Shown piece after piece: positions 22,629 through 30,057 of a stretch of DNA of 34,352 nt. Under the pieces are notes generated by a model. It saw only the letters and a list, made by a program, of their open reading frames with translations, was not told where the DNA came from and made no database searches. Source of the DNA: Halobacteriales archaeon QH_8_67_36 (GTDB taxonomy: Archaea > Halobacteriota > Halobacteria > Halobacteriales > Haloarculaceae); contig PXQZ01000018.1 in assembly GCA_003021755.1 (NCBI GenBank), forward strand, positions 9,246 through 43,597, given 5' to 3'. Within the stretch, counting starts at the first letter, position 1; the number at the start of each line of letters is the position of its first letter. The position numbers and the translations under genes are program-made.

Positions 22629-22690
22629 GGTCCGTTGCACGCTGTGTGTGCAACACCCTCATCGGTGTCACCGGAGGTGAGAACAAATGA
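22625..22690 (+). CDS. Putative 21-residue micro-protein between L2 and S19
   Basis: A 21-codon frame that starts on the ATGA overlapping the L2 stop and ends on the ATGA overlapping the S19 start. It therefore fills precisely the only large gap between ribosomal genes in this operon. The peptide starts MRSVARCVCNTLIG, with a CVC pair, and ends GGENK. Third-position GC is about 13 of 20, lower than in neighbours. It could be a translated coupling peptide that carries ribosomes from L2 into S19. Alternatively it may be a chance frame over an RNA element: the same DNA forms a hairpin (GTTGCAC 22634-22640 with GTGCAAC 22648-22654) and carries the S19 ribosome-binding site. Confidence 0.4.
   Translation: MRSVARCVCNTLIGVTGGENK
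22673..22680 (+). promoter_or_regulatory. Full-length Shine-Dalgarno sequence for S19
   Basis: GGAGGTGA is complementary over 8 bases to the 3' end of archaeal 16S rRNA (UCACCUCC) and lies 6 bases before the S19 ATG. It is the strongest ribosome-binding site in the operon; other genes have GAGGTGA, GGTGA or none. A small inverted repeat CGGTG-T-CACCG (22663-22673) abuts it and could mask it. Confidence 0.75.
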
Positions 22691-23109
22691 GTTCAGAGTA
22701 TCAAATCGGCCACGAGGGAGCGTTCTCCTTCCGAGGCCACACGCTCGACGAGCTACAGGACATGGAGCTCGAAGAAGTCGCGGAACTGCTCCCCGCTCGC
22801 CAGCGGCGAAGTATCGAACGCGGTCTGACCGAGGAAAAGCAGAAGCTCCTCGCAAAGGCCCGCGACGCCGAGGAGGAGGCGACGGCCAACGACCCCATCC
22901 GCACGCACCTGCGCGACATGCCGGTGCTGCCGGTGATGGTCGACCTCACCTTCGCCGTCCACAACGGGCAGGCGTTCGAGCGCGTGCGCGTCGAGCCCGA
23001 GATGCTCGGCCACTACCTCGGTGAGTTCCAGCTCACCCGCAGCTCGGTCGAACACGGTCAGGCCGGCATCGGGGCGACACGCTCCTCGAAATTCGTACCG
23101 CTCAAGTAA
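22687..23109 (+). CDS. rps19: Ribosomal protein S19 (uS19)
   Basis: 140 residues, at the head of the small subunit near the A-site finger and tRNA anticodons. Archaeal-type N-terminal extension (FSFRGHTLDELQDMELEEVAELLPARQRRS) precedes the conserved core DPIRTHLRDMPVLPVMV and the C-terminal GEFQLTRSSVEHGQAGIGATRSSKFVPLK, in which GATRSSKFVPLK is the RNA-binding end. Start fixed by a perfect Shine-Dalgarno. L22 follows after 2 bases. Confidence 0.98.
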   Translation: MSSEYQIGHEGAFSFRGHTLDELQDMELEEVAELLPARQRRSIERGLTEEKQKLLAKARDAEEEATANDPIRTHLRDMPVLPVMVDLTFAVHNGQAFERVRVEPEMLGHYLGEFQLTRSSVEHGQAGIGATRSSKFVPLK

Positions 23110-23111
23110 TC

Positions 23112-23621
23112 ATGGGAATCAGCTACTCAGTCGACGCCGACCCGGACGTCACCGCGAAAGCGATGCTTCGGGAGCGGCAGATGAGCATCAAGCACAGCAA
23201 GGCCATTGCCCGCGAAATCAAGGGCAAGACGGCCGGCGAGGCCGTCGAGTTCCTCGAATCGGTCGCCGCGGGCGACCGGCCGGTCGCGTTCAAACAGCAC
23301 AACTCCGGCGTCGGCCACGAGTCGAAGGTCGACGGCTGGGACGCGGGTCGCTTCCCGAAGAAGGCCAGCGAGGCCTTCATCGACCTGCTGGAAAACGCCA
23401 TCGGCAACGCCGACCACCAGGGTTTCGACGGTGAAACCATGGAAATAATGCACGTCGCCGCCCACAAGGTCGGCGAGTCGCAGGGTCGCAAACCGCGTGC
23501 GATGGGCCGGGCGTCCGCCTGGAACGCCACGCAGGTCGACGTCGAACTCATCCTCGAGGATAGCGAGGCCGCCGAGGCCTCGGACCGGAGCGGCGGTAGC
23601 CGCGACGGGGGAGACACGTAA
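23112..23621 (+). CDS. rpl22: Ribosomal protein L22 (uL22)
   Basis: 169 residues, whose long beta hairpin lines the narrowest part of the exit tunnel. Core segments are MSIKHSKAIAREIKGKTAGEAVEFLESV (about residues 24-51) and the hairpin with QGRKPRAMGRASAWNATQVDVELIL (about 123-147). A Ser/Gly/Asp-rich tail (EAAEASDRSGGSRDGGDT) extends beyond the usual end. Its stop overlaps the S3 ATG by one base. Confidence 0.98.
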   Translation: MGISYSVDADPDVTAKAMLRERQMSIKHSKAIAREIKGKTAGEAVEFLESVAAGDRPVAFKQHNSGVGHESKVDGWDAGRFPKKASEAFIDLLENAIGNADHQGFDGETMEIMHVAAHKVGESQGRKPRAMGRASAWNATQVDVELILEDSEAAEASDRSGGSRDGGDT

Positions 23622-24556
23622 TGGCCGACGAACAGCAGTTCATCGAGGACGGGCTCCAGCGGACCCAGATCGACGAGTTCTTCGCAGAGGAGCTCGGTCG
23701 CGCCGGCTACGGCGGCATGGACGTCGCCAAGACGCCGATGGGCACGCAGATCGTCCTCAAAGCCGAGAAGCCGGGGATGGTCATCGGCAAGGGCGGGAAG
23801 AACATCCGGAAGATCACGACGGAACTCGAGGAGCGGTTCAACCTCGACGACCCACAGATCGACGTCCAGGAAGTCGATGAGCCGGACCTCAACGCCCGCA
23901 TCGTCGCGGACCGCCTGGGTAACGCCCTCGAACGCGGCTGGTACTTCCGAAAGGCCGGCCACACCACCATCGACCGAATCATGGAGTCGGGCGCGCTCGG
24001 TGCCGAAATCGTCCTCTCCGGGAAGGTCACCGGTGCACGCTCGCGCGTCGAGAAGTTCAACCGCGGCTACATCAAGCACAACGGCGAACCCGCCGAGGAC
24101 ATCGTCGACAGCGGTGTCGGCGTCGCCGTGATGAAGCTCGGGACCATCGGCGTCCAGGTGAAGATAATCCCGCCGAACGCCCAGCTTCCCGACGACTTCG
24201 AGGTCTACGAGGACGTCGAGATCGAGGACTACGTCCCCGACACGGACGGGGAAAGCGTCGAGGAACTCCTCGAAGGCGAGCCGGCGGAGGCCGACGAGGC
24301 CGCCGAAGCCGACGCCGAGGAGGCCGCTGACGCGGCCGACGAGGAGGTCATCGAGGAAGCGGTCGATATCCCGACTGACGACGACGTCGAGGACGTCGAC
24401 GTCGACGAACTCGAAGACGCCGTCGACGAGGAACTCGACGAGGACGTCGAGGCCGAAGCCGCGGAACTCATGGACGAGATGGACAGCGCGGACGGCGAGT
24501 CCGCGGACGGTTCGGGCGGCGAGGGCCGCGAGGACGACGAGGAGGGTGACGAATAA
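23621..24556 (+). CDS. rps3: Ribosomal protein S3 (uS3) with long acidic tail
   Basis: 311 residues, at the mRNA entry of the small subunit. The N-terminal KH domain contains the RNA loop VIGKGGKNIRKITTELEE (about residues 53-70), and the second domain IDRIMESGALGAEIVLSGKVTGARSRVEKF (about 112-141) is the S3 C-terminal fold. From about residue 210 to the end the chain is nearly all Glu, Asp and Ala, an extreme acidic tail seen in haloarchaeal S3 and probably disordered. L29 overlaps its stop. Confidence 0.98.
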   Translation: MADEQQFIEDGLQRTQIDEFFAEELGRAGYGGMDVAKTPMGTQIVLKAEKPGMVIGKGGKNIRKITTELEERFNLDDPQIDVQEVDEPDLNARIVADRLGNALERGWYFRKAGHTTIDRIMESGALGAEIVLSGKVTGARSRVEKFNRGYIKHNGEPAEDIVDSGVGVAVMKLGTIGVQVKIIPPNAQLPDDFEVYEDVEIEDYVPDTDGESVEELLEGEPAEADEAAEADAEEAADAADEEVIEEAVDIPTDDDVEDVDVDELEDAVDEELDEDVEAEAAELMDEMDSADGESADGSGGEGREDDEEGDE

Positions 24557-24774
24557 TGGCCGTCCTCCACGTCCAGGAGATTCGCGACATGACCCCCGCC
24601 GAGCGGGAGGCGGAACTCGAAGACCTCAAGACGGAACTGCTCAACGCCCGCGCCACGCTGGCTGCGGGTGGCGCCCCGGACAACCCGGGTCGCATCAAGG
24701 AACTGAAGAAGGCCATCGCCCGCATCAAGACGATTCAGGGCGAAGAAGGCGACCTCCAGTCGGAGGACGAATAA
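24556..24774 (+). CDS. rpl29: Ribosomal protein L29 (uL29)
   Basis: 72 residues forming two long antiparallel helices next to L23 at the tunnel exit. Conserved regions: MTPAEREAELEDLKTELLNARAT (about residues 12-34) and the PGRIKELKKAIARIKTI helix (about 44-60). The start overlaps the S3 stop (TAATG), and its own stop overlaps the RNase P component 1 ATG in the same way. Confidence 0.97.
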   Translation: MAVLHVQEIRDMTPAEREAELEDLKTELLNARATLAAGGAPDNPGRIKELKKAIARIKTIQGEEGDLQSEDE

Positions 24775-25160
24775 TGCCACTGACACCCGAGACGCTCACG
24801 CGGCACGAACTCGTCGGCCTCGACGTCGAGGTCGTCGCGGCGTCCAACCCGGACGCCGTCGGTATCAGCGGCCGCGTCGTCATGGAGACGACACAGCTGC
24901 TGACCGTCGAGCGAGACGCTCGGGTGTGGCACGTGCCGAAGGCGGACGCGACGTTCGCGTTCGACCTCCCCTCGGGCAGCAGCGAGGCCCACAGCGCCTC
25001 GACAGGCGTGAGTAGCGCAGAGCGCGCGGACCGATCGAGCGGGCAGAGCCCGCGAGATAGCGGCGACGAGCCGCGAACGCGGGTCCGGGTGGAGGGCGAG
25101 CGACTCGTCGACCGTCCCGCCCGACGCACAGCGAACGCAGGTGATTCCAAATGGCGCTAG
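24774..25160 (+). CDS. rnp1: Ribonuclease P protein component 1 (Rpp29/Pop4) with a low-complexity insertion
   Basis: 128 residues, an RNase P subunit assisting 5'-end maturation of tRNA. The Sm-like barrel shows in LTRHELVGLDVEVVAASNPDAVGISGRVVMETTQLLTV (residues 8-45) and VWHVPKADATFAFDLP (about 50-66), resuming at RVRVEGERLVDRPARR near the C-terminus. Between lies a Ser/Arg/Gly-rich stretch of about 35 residues (about 67-102) that interrupts the last strands and whose DNA is made of short inverted repeats. Relatives have only a short loop there, as I recall. The last 10 bases overlap the S17 gene. Gene position between L29 and S17 is standard in archaea. Confidence 0.93.
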   Translation: MPLTPETLTRHELVGLDVEVVAASNPDAVGISGRVVMETTQLLTVERDARVWHVPKADATFAFDLPSGSSEAHSASTGVSSAERADRSSGQSPRDSGDEPRTRVRVEGERLVDRPARRTANAGDSKWR

Positions 25161-25501
25161 GACTGAACGTACAGGAACCGGAGACGGCCTGTTCCGACCG
25201 GAACTGCCCCTTCCACGGAGAGCTCTCCGTGCGCGGGCAGACGCTGAACGGAGAGGTCGCTTCCACTGACATGGAGAAGACCGTCGTCGTCGAACGCGAG
25301 TACGACGTGAAGGTGCCCAAATACGACCGCTTTATGAAGCGGCGGAGCCGCGTCCCGGCTCACGCACCCGATTGTCTCGACCTCGCGGTCGGTGACACGG
25401 TCACGATAGCAGAGTGTCGACCGCTCTCGAAGACGAAAAGTCACGTCGTCGTGAGTGTGGCCGGCGAGGCCACGGACGACTTCGAGGACGGTGAGCAATA
25501 A
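25151..25501 (+). CDS. rps17: Ribosomal protein S17 (uS17)
   Basis: 116 residues, an OB-fold protein of the small-subunit body. The N-terminal CSDRNCPFHGELSVRGQTLNG (about residues 14-34) is the archaeal/eukaryotic-type opening, with two cysteines, and the core is VASTDMEKTVVVEREYD and RVPAHAPDCLDLAVGDTVTIAECRPLSKTKSHVVV. It begins inside the RNase P subunit gene in another frame, and its stop overlaps the L14 ATG. Confidence 0.97.
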   Translation: MALGLNVQEPETACSDRNCPFHGELSVRGQTLNGEVASTDMEKTVVVEREYDVKVPKYDRFMKRRSRVPAHAPDCLDLAVGDTVTIAECRPLSKTKSHVVVSVAGEATDDFEDGEQ

Positions 25502-25899
25502 TGGAGGCAATGAACGCCGACGTCACCCAGGGCCTGGAGAAGGGCTCGCTGGTAACGTGTGCCGACAACACCGGTGCACGCCAGCTGAAAGTCGTCTCCG
25601 TCCACGGCTACTCGGGGACGAAAAACCGCCATCCGAAGGCGGGGCTGGGCGACAAGATCACGGTCTCGGTCACCAAGGGGACACCCGAAATGCGTCGCCA
25701 GGTGCTCGAAGCCGTCGTCGTCCGCCAGCGCAAACCCATCCGCCGTCCCGACGGCACCCGCGTCAAGTTCGAAGACAACGCGGCCGTCGTCGTGGACGAG
25801 AACGAGGACCCGCGCGGGACCGAGCTGAAAGGCCCCATCTCGCGGGAAGTCGCGGAACGGTTCGGGAGCGTCGCCTCCGCAGCGACGATGATCGTATAG
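25501..25899 (+). CDS. rpl14: Ribosomal protein L14 (uL14)
   Basis: 132 residues, a beta-barrel on the subunit interface contacting the 16S rRNA side and translation factors. Signature regions: GSLVTCADNTGARQLKVVSVHGY (about residues 15-37) and VLEAVVVRQRKPIRRPDGTRVKFEDNAAVVVDENEDPRGTELKGPI (about 67-112). Starts on the base shared with the S17 stop and is followed after 4 bases by L24. Confidence 0.98.
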   Translation: MEAMNADVTQGLEKGSLVTCADNTGARQLKVVSVHGYSGTKNRHPKAGLGDKITVSVTKGTPEMRRQVLEAVVVRQRKPIRRPDGTRVKFEDNAAVVVDENEDPRGTELKGPISREVAERFGSVASAATMIV

Positions 25900-25903
25900 A
25901 CCA

Positions 25904-26266
25904 ATGACACAGCAACCAGACAAACAGCGAAAGAGCGACCGAGACGCTCCGCTGCACGAGCGACACAAGCAGGTGCGGGCCACGCTGACCGAGGACCTCC
26001 GCGAGGAGTACGGCCAGCGCAACGTCCGCGTCAACGCCGGGGACACCGTCGAGGTGCTCCGTGGCGACTACGCCGGCGAGTCGGGCGAGGTCCTCGCCGT
26101 CGACCTCTCGGATACCGTCATCCACGTGGAGGACGTCACCCTGGAGACCACCGACGGCGAGGAAGTCCCCCGCCCGCTGGACACCTCGAACGTTCGGGTC
26201 ACGGACCTGAACACCGAGGACGAGCGCCGCGAGGCGCGTCTCGAATCGGAGGACGATACCGCATGA
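25904..26266 (+). CDS. rpl24: Ribosomal protein L24 (uL24)
   Basis: 120 residues, an early assembly protein of the large subunit. The KOW motif VNAGDTVEVLRGDYAGESGEVLAVD (about residues 43-67) is intact, followed by HVEDVTLETTDGEEVPRPLDTSNVRVTDL typical of archaeal L24. Acidic C-terminal tail. Overlaps the S4e start by 4 bases. Confidence 0.98.
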   Translation: MTQQPDKQRKSDRDAPLHERHKQVRATLTEDLREEYGQRNVRVNAGDTVEVLRGDYAGESGEVLAVDLSDTVIHVEDVTLETTDGEEVPRPLDTSNVRVTDLNTEDERREARLESEDDTA

Positions 26267-27111
26267 GCAAGCATCAGAAGCGCCTGTCGGTGCCCGACAG
26301 CTGGCCCGTCGAGCGCAAGACGGCAACGTTTACGGTCAAGGCCGGTGCCGGCCCGCACGGTGAGTCGGGGGTCCCCCTGCTCATCGTCCTGCGGGACGTG
26401 CTGGGCTATGCCGACACCCGCAAGGAAGCGCGCTACGCGCTCAACGAGGACAACGTCCTCATCAACGGGACGGCCGTTTCCGACGAGGAACGACCCGTCG
26501 GGATGTTCGACATCATGGCCTTCACCGAGCGCGAGGAGTACTACCGCGTCTTCCCCGGCGAGGGCGGCCGGCTGGCGCTGACGGCCATCGAGGCCGACGC
26601 CGCCGAGTCCAAGCTCGGGAAGATAGTCAACAAGACCGATGTCGCCGGCGGCGACGTCCAGCTCGGCCTCCACGACGGTGAGACGCTCATCGTCGAGGAC
26701 GGCAACGAGTACTCGGGCGGCGATTCGGTCGTCGTCGACAACGAGACCAGCGACGTCATCGCCCACTTCGAGTACGAAGAGGGCGCACTCGTCACGGCAG
26801 TCGACGGTGCCCACGCGGGCGAGATCGGCACCATCGACGAGATTCAGGTCACGCCGGGCTCGGCCCGGAACAACGTCCTCGTCGAACAGGACGGGGGCAG
26901 CGAGGCTCCCGATGAAGCCTCCGAAGGCGGCGACGCCGCCGACGGCTTCGAGACGGTCGAGGAGTACGTCGTCGTCATCGACGAGAACTTTACTGGCGAT
27001 GCCGGAACGGCATCGGAAAACGCGAATAGCGCGGAACAGAGTTCCGCGGACAGTCAAGCGGCGGAGCCGCGAGACGACGGTGAAGCCGTGAGCGAGGGTG
27101 ACAGCGAATGA
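26263..27111 (+). CDS. rps4e: Ribosomal protein S4e with extended C-terminus
   Basis: 282 residues, a small-subunit protein found only in archaea and eukaryotes. Order: N-terminal domain KRLSVPDSWPVERKTATFTVK, an S4-like RNA-binding region (DTRKEARYALNEDNVLING), central barrel and a KOW-like stretch (GAHAGEIGTIDEIQVTPGSARNNVLV, about residues 183-208). From about 215 an acidic tail of about 70 residues follows, with a hydrophobic strand FETVEEYVVVIDENF and then a Ser/Ala/Glu-rich end (about 245-282). The Haloarcula protein, from memory about 234 residues, would end near the FETVEEYVVVI motif, so the last part is an extension. Overlaps L5 by 4 bases. Confidence 0.97.
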   Translation: MSKHQKRLSVPDSWPVERKTATFTVKAGAGPHGESGVPLLIVLRDVLGYADTRKEARYALNEDNVLINGTAVSDEERPVGMFDIMAFTEREEYYRVFPGEGGRLALTAIEADAAESKLGKIVNKTDVAGGDVQLGLHDGETLIVEDGNEYSGGDSVVVDNETSDVIAHFEYEEGALVTAVDGAHAGEIGTIDEIQVTPGSARNNVLVEQDGGSEAPDEASEGGDAADGFETVEEYVVVIDENFTGDAGTASENANSAEQSSADSQAAEPRDDGEAVSEGDSE

Positions 27112-27641
27112 GCTCCGATAGCGGCTCGGGCGCCGACTTCCACGAGATGCGCGAACCCAGCATCGAGAAGGTCGTCGTCCACATGGGTATCGGCCACGGT
27201 GGCCAGGACCTGGCCAACGGCGAGGACATCGTCACCGAGATTACGGGTCAGCGCCCGGTTCGGACGCGAGCGAAGCGGACCGTCGGCGAGTTCGACATCC
27301 GTCAGGGTGACCCCATCGGTGCGAAGGTCACGCTGCGTGGTGACGACGCCGAAGCGTTCCTCGGGACCGCACTCCCGCTCGCCGACCTGGCCGCGAGCCA
27401 GTTCGACGACACCGGCAACTTCAGCTTCGGTATCGAGGAACACACGGAGTTCCCGAGCCAGGAGTACGACCCGAGCATCGGAATCTACGGGCTGGACGTG
27501 ACGGTCAACCTCGTCCGCCCGGGCTATCGCGTCGCCAAGCGGGACAAGGCGTCCCGCTCGATTCCGTCGAACCACCGACTCGACCCGGATGACGCAGTCG
27601 CGTTCGTCGAGTCGACCTTCGACGTCGAGGTGAGCGAATGA
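27108..27641 (+). CDS. rpl5: Ribosomal protein L5 (uL5)
   Basis: 177 residues, binds 5S rRNA and contacts the P-site tRNA. Conserved pieces: MREPSIEKVVVHMGIGHGGQ (about residues 11-30), EITGQRPVRTRAKRTVGEFDIRQGDPIGAKVTLRG (about 44-78) and the C-terminal EYDPSIGIYGLDVTVNLVRPGYRVAKRD. The start overlaps S4e, the stop overlaps the S14 ATG (ATGA), preceded by GAGGTGA as ribosome-binding site for S14. Confidence 0.98.
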   Translation: MSSDSGSGADFHEMREPSIEKVVVHMGIGHGGQDLANGEDIVTEITGQRPVRTRAKRTVGEFDIRQGDPIGAKVTLRGDDAEAFLGTALPLADLAASQFDDTGNFSFGIEEHTEFPSQEYDPSIGIYGLDVTVNLVRPGYRVAKRDKASRSIPSNHRLDPDDAVAFVESTFDVEVSE

Positions 27642-27805
27642 GCGAAAGTGAAACCCAACAGGCCGAAGACGAGCGTACCGGCCAGCTAGAGTCCTGCCAG
27701 CGCTGCGGGCGCGAGCAGGGTCTCGTCGGCAAGTACGACATCTGGCTGTGTCGCCAGTGCTTCCGGGAGATCTCCCGGGGCATGGGATTCAGGAAGTACA
27801 GCTAA
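27638..27805 (+). CDS. rps14: Ribosomal protein S14 (uS14), zinc-binding
   Basis: 55 residues, in the head of the small subunit near the A-site. Zinc is held by CQRCG and CRQCF (residues 20-23 and 38-41), the two CxxC pairs of the archaeal type, followed by the basic end REISRGMGFRKYS. Start: ATG overlapping the L5 stop; stop TAA at 27803-27805, 2 bases before S8. An acidic N-terminal tail of about 15 residues is typical of the group. Confidence 0.97.
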   Translation: MSESETQQAEDERTGQLESCQRCGREQGLVGKYDIWLCRQCFREISRGMGFRKYS

Positions 27806-27807
27806 CT

Positions 27808-28200
27808 ATGACAGGAAACGACCCGTTCGCCAACGCACTGTCGGCACTCGACAACGCCGAGAGCGTCGGGCATCTGGAGCAGACTGTATCGCCCGCCTCG
27901 AACGAGATCGGTAGCGTACTCGAGGTCTTCTACGACCGCGGGTACATCGACGGATTCAGCTTCGTCGACGACGGCAAAGCCGGTGAGTTCGAGGTCGAAC
28001 TGAAAGGAGCCATCAACGAGTGTGGCCCGGTCAAGCCCCGCCACTCCGCGGGCGCAGACGAGTTCGAGAAGTGGGAAAAGCGGTTCCTCCCCGCCCGTGA
28101 CTACGGGACCCTCGTCGTGACGACCAGCCACGGAATCATGAGCCACTACGAGGCTCGTGAGGAAGGCGTCGGTGGCCAGGTAATCGCATACGTATACTGA
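27808..28200 (+). CDS. rps8: Ribosomal protein S8 (uS8)
   Basis: 130 residues, a primary 16S rRNA binder that nucleates the platform. Core: NDPFANALSALDNAESVG (residues 4-21), ASNEIGSVLEVFYDRGYIDGF and the C-terminal LPARDYGTLVVTTSHGIMSHYEAREEGVGGQVIAYVY, where the TSHGIMSHYEA stretch is the RNA-recognition signature. Starts 2 bases after S14; L6 starts 2 bases after its stop. Confidence 0.98.
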   Translation: MTGNDPFANALSALDNAESVGHLEQTVSPASNEIGSVLEVFYDRGYIDGFSFVDDGKAGEFEVELKGAINECGPVKPRHSAGADEFEKWEKRFLPARDYGTLVVTTSHGIMSHYEAREEGVGGQVIAYVY

Positions 28201-28202
28201 CA

Positions 28203-28739
28203 ATGCCACGAGTAGAACTGGAGATTCCGGAGGACGTGTCCGTCTCCCAGGACCATCTCGACCTCACGGTCGAGGGTCCCGAGGGAACGGTCACACGTCG
28301 GCTCTGGTATCCCGACATCGACGTCACAGTCGCGGACGACGTCGTCGCGGTCGAGTCCGACGAGGACGACGCCAAGACGCTGTCGACGGTCGGGACCTTC
28401 GAGAGCCACATCGAGAACGTGTTCCACGGCGTCACGGAGGGGTGGGAGTACGAGATGGAAGTCTTCTACTCTCACTTCCCGATGCAGGTCACCGTCGAGG
28501 GCGACGACGTCGTCATCGAGAACTTCCTCGGCGAGAAGGCCGCCCGTCGGACTACCGTCCACGGTGACACCGACGTGTCGGTCGACGGCGAGGAACTGAC
28601 CGTCACCGGCCCCGACATCGAGGCCGTCGGGCAGACCGCCGCGGACATCGAACAGCTCACGCGCATCAACGACAAGGACGTGCGCGTGTTTCAGGACGGG
28701 GTGTACATCACCCAGAAACCGTCCAGAGGTGACGCCTGA
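28203..28739 (+). CDS. rpl6: Ribosomal protein L6 (uL6)
   Basis: 178 residues, two tandem L6 folds near the factor-binding site. First: VELEIPEDVSVSQDHLDLTVEGPEGTVTRR; second: HFPMQVTVEGDDVVIENFLGEKAARRTTVHGDTDVSVDGEELTVTGPDIEAVGQTAADIEQ with the conserved C-terminal RINDKDVRVFQDGVYI. The stop overlaps the L32e ATG. Confidence 0.98.
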   Translation: MPRVELEIPEDVSVSQDHLDLTVEGPEGTVTRRLWYPDIDVTVADDVVAVESDEDDAKTLSTVGTFESHIENVFHGVTEGWEYEMEVFYSHFPMQVTVEGDDVVIENFLGEKAARRTTVHGDTDVSVDGEELTVTGPDIEAVGQTAADIEQLTRINDKDVRVFQDGVYITQKPSRGDA

Positions 28740-29611
28740 TGGCGGACAACCCCGACAACACGAGTAACGACGCCAACGCCAACGAGGAAGGGCTCCCGCA
28801 GGGAGAGGCTCCCGAGGAAGACATCGAGTCCGAGAAGCCCACCACAGGCGAGTCAGCTGAGGACCCGGACCAGGTCGCCGAAGCGGCCGAATCCGAGGCC
28901 GAGGCCGAGAGCGACGACCGGATGGAGCTCACCGACATCAGCGGCGTCGGCGAATCCAAGGCGGAGGCGCTCCGCGAGGCCGGCTTCCGGACGGCTGAGG
29001 ACGTCCGCGGCGCGAGCCAGTCCGAACTGGCCGAGGCCGAGGGCGTCGGCAACGCACTCGCCGCCCGCATCAAGGCAGACGTCGGCGGTCTCGAAGTCGA
29101 GACCGAGACGGAAGCCGAGGTCGAAGAGGAGGGCGACGAGGAAGCCGAGGCCGACGAGGACGTGGAGACGGAGCTCCGGGCCCGCGGTCTCAGCGAGAAG
29201 ACGCCGGACCTCGACGACGAGACGGCTCGACTGCTGGCCCAGCGACACCGCGTCGGCGGCCCGCAGTTCAACCGACAGGACCACCACAAGAAAAAGCGCG
29301 TGTCGACGTCCTGGCGCAAGCCACGCGGCGACCTCTCGAAACAGCGCCGCGACATCAAGGGCAAGGGCGCCACCGTCGAGGCCGGCTTCCGAACCCCGAA
29401 GGCCGCACGTGGCAAACACCCCTCGGGCTTCGAGGAAGTCCGCGTCCACAACGTGGACGACCTGGAAGGCGTCGACGGGGACAGCGAGGCCGTCCGCATC
29501 GCCTCGAAGGTCGGCGCTCGCAAGCGCGAGCGCATCGAGGAGGAAGCCGAGGACGCGGGCGTCCGCGTGCTCAACCCCACCTACGAGGAAGTCGAGGTGA
29601 GCGAGCAATGA
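28739..29611 (+). CDS. rpl32e: Ribosomal protein L32e with N-terminal helix-hairpin-helix domain
   Basis: 290 residues. The C-terminal part (about residues 165-290) is the L32e core: RHRVGGPQFNRQDHHKKKRVSTSWRKPRG and GKGATVEAGFRTPKAARGKHPSGFEEVRVHNVDDLE. The N-terminal third is an acidic low-complexity tail, then a helix-hairpin-helix pair LTDISGVGESKAEALREAGF / GASQSELAEAEGVGNALAARI (about 64-115) as found in DNA- or RNA-binding proteins; a second acidic stretch links it to the core. Haloarchaeal L32e proteins carry this domain as a rule, but this one is longer than the roughly 240 residues I recall for Haloarcula. Overlaps L19e by 4 bases. Confidence 0.96.
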   Translation: MADNPDNTSNDANANEEGLPQGEAPEEDIESEKPTTGESAEDPDQVAEAAESEAEAESDDRMELTDISGVGESKAEALREAGFRTAEDVRGASQSELAEAEGVGNALAARIKADVGGLEVETETEAEVEEEGDEEAEADEDVETELRARGLSEKTPDLDDETARLLAQRHRVGGPQFNRQDHHKKKRVSTSWRKPRGDLSKQRRDIKGKGATVEAGFRTPKAARGKHPSGFEEVRVHNVDDLEGVDGDSEAVRIASKVGARKRERIEEEAEDAGVRVLNPTYEEVEVSEQ

Positions 29612-30057
29612 CGGATCTCTCCGCACAGAAGCGACTCGCATCGGACATCCTCGACGTCGGGAAAGACCGCGTCTGGCTCAACCCCGAGCGCCAGAGTGAC
29701 ATCGCCGACGCCATCACTCGCGAGGACGTTCGCGAACTGGTCGAGGAGGGTGCCATCACGGCGAAAGACGCGAAGGGCAACTCCCGCGGTCGCGCTCGCG
29801 AACGCAAGGAGAAGCAGGCCTACGGCCACCAGAAGGGAGCCGGTTCCCGGAAGGGCAAGGCCGGGGCCCGACAGAACGAGAAGCAAAACTGGGAGTCCCG
29901 CATTCGCGCACAGCGGACGAAGCTGCGCGAACTGCGTGACGACGGCACGCTGTCGAAGTCCGTCTACCGCGACCTGTACGACAAGGCCGGCGGTGGCGAG
30001 TTCGACAGCGTCGCCGACCTACAACGATACATCGACGCAAACCACGGTGACGAATAA
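29608..30057 (+). CDS. rpl19e: Ribosomal protein L19e
   Basis: 149 residues, an extended helical protein that bridges the large and small subunits. The core includes TDLSAQKRLASDILDVGKDRVWLNPERQSDIADAITREDVRELVE (residues 2-46) and the basic GNSRGRARERKEKQAYGHQKGAGSRKGKAGARQ (about 58-90). GAGGTGA before the ATG serves as ribosome-binding site. Its stop shares a base with the L18 ATG. Confidence 0.98.
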   Translation: MTDLSAQKRLASDILDVGKDRVWLNPERQSDIADAITREDVRELVEEGAITAKDAKGNSRGRARERKEKQAYGHQKGAGSRKGKAGARQNEKQNWESRIRAQRTKLRELRDDGTLSKSVYRDLYDKAGGGEFDSVADLQRYIDANHGDE

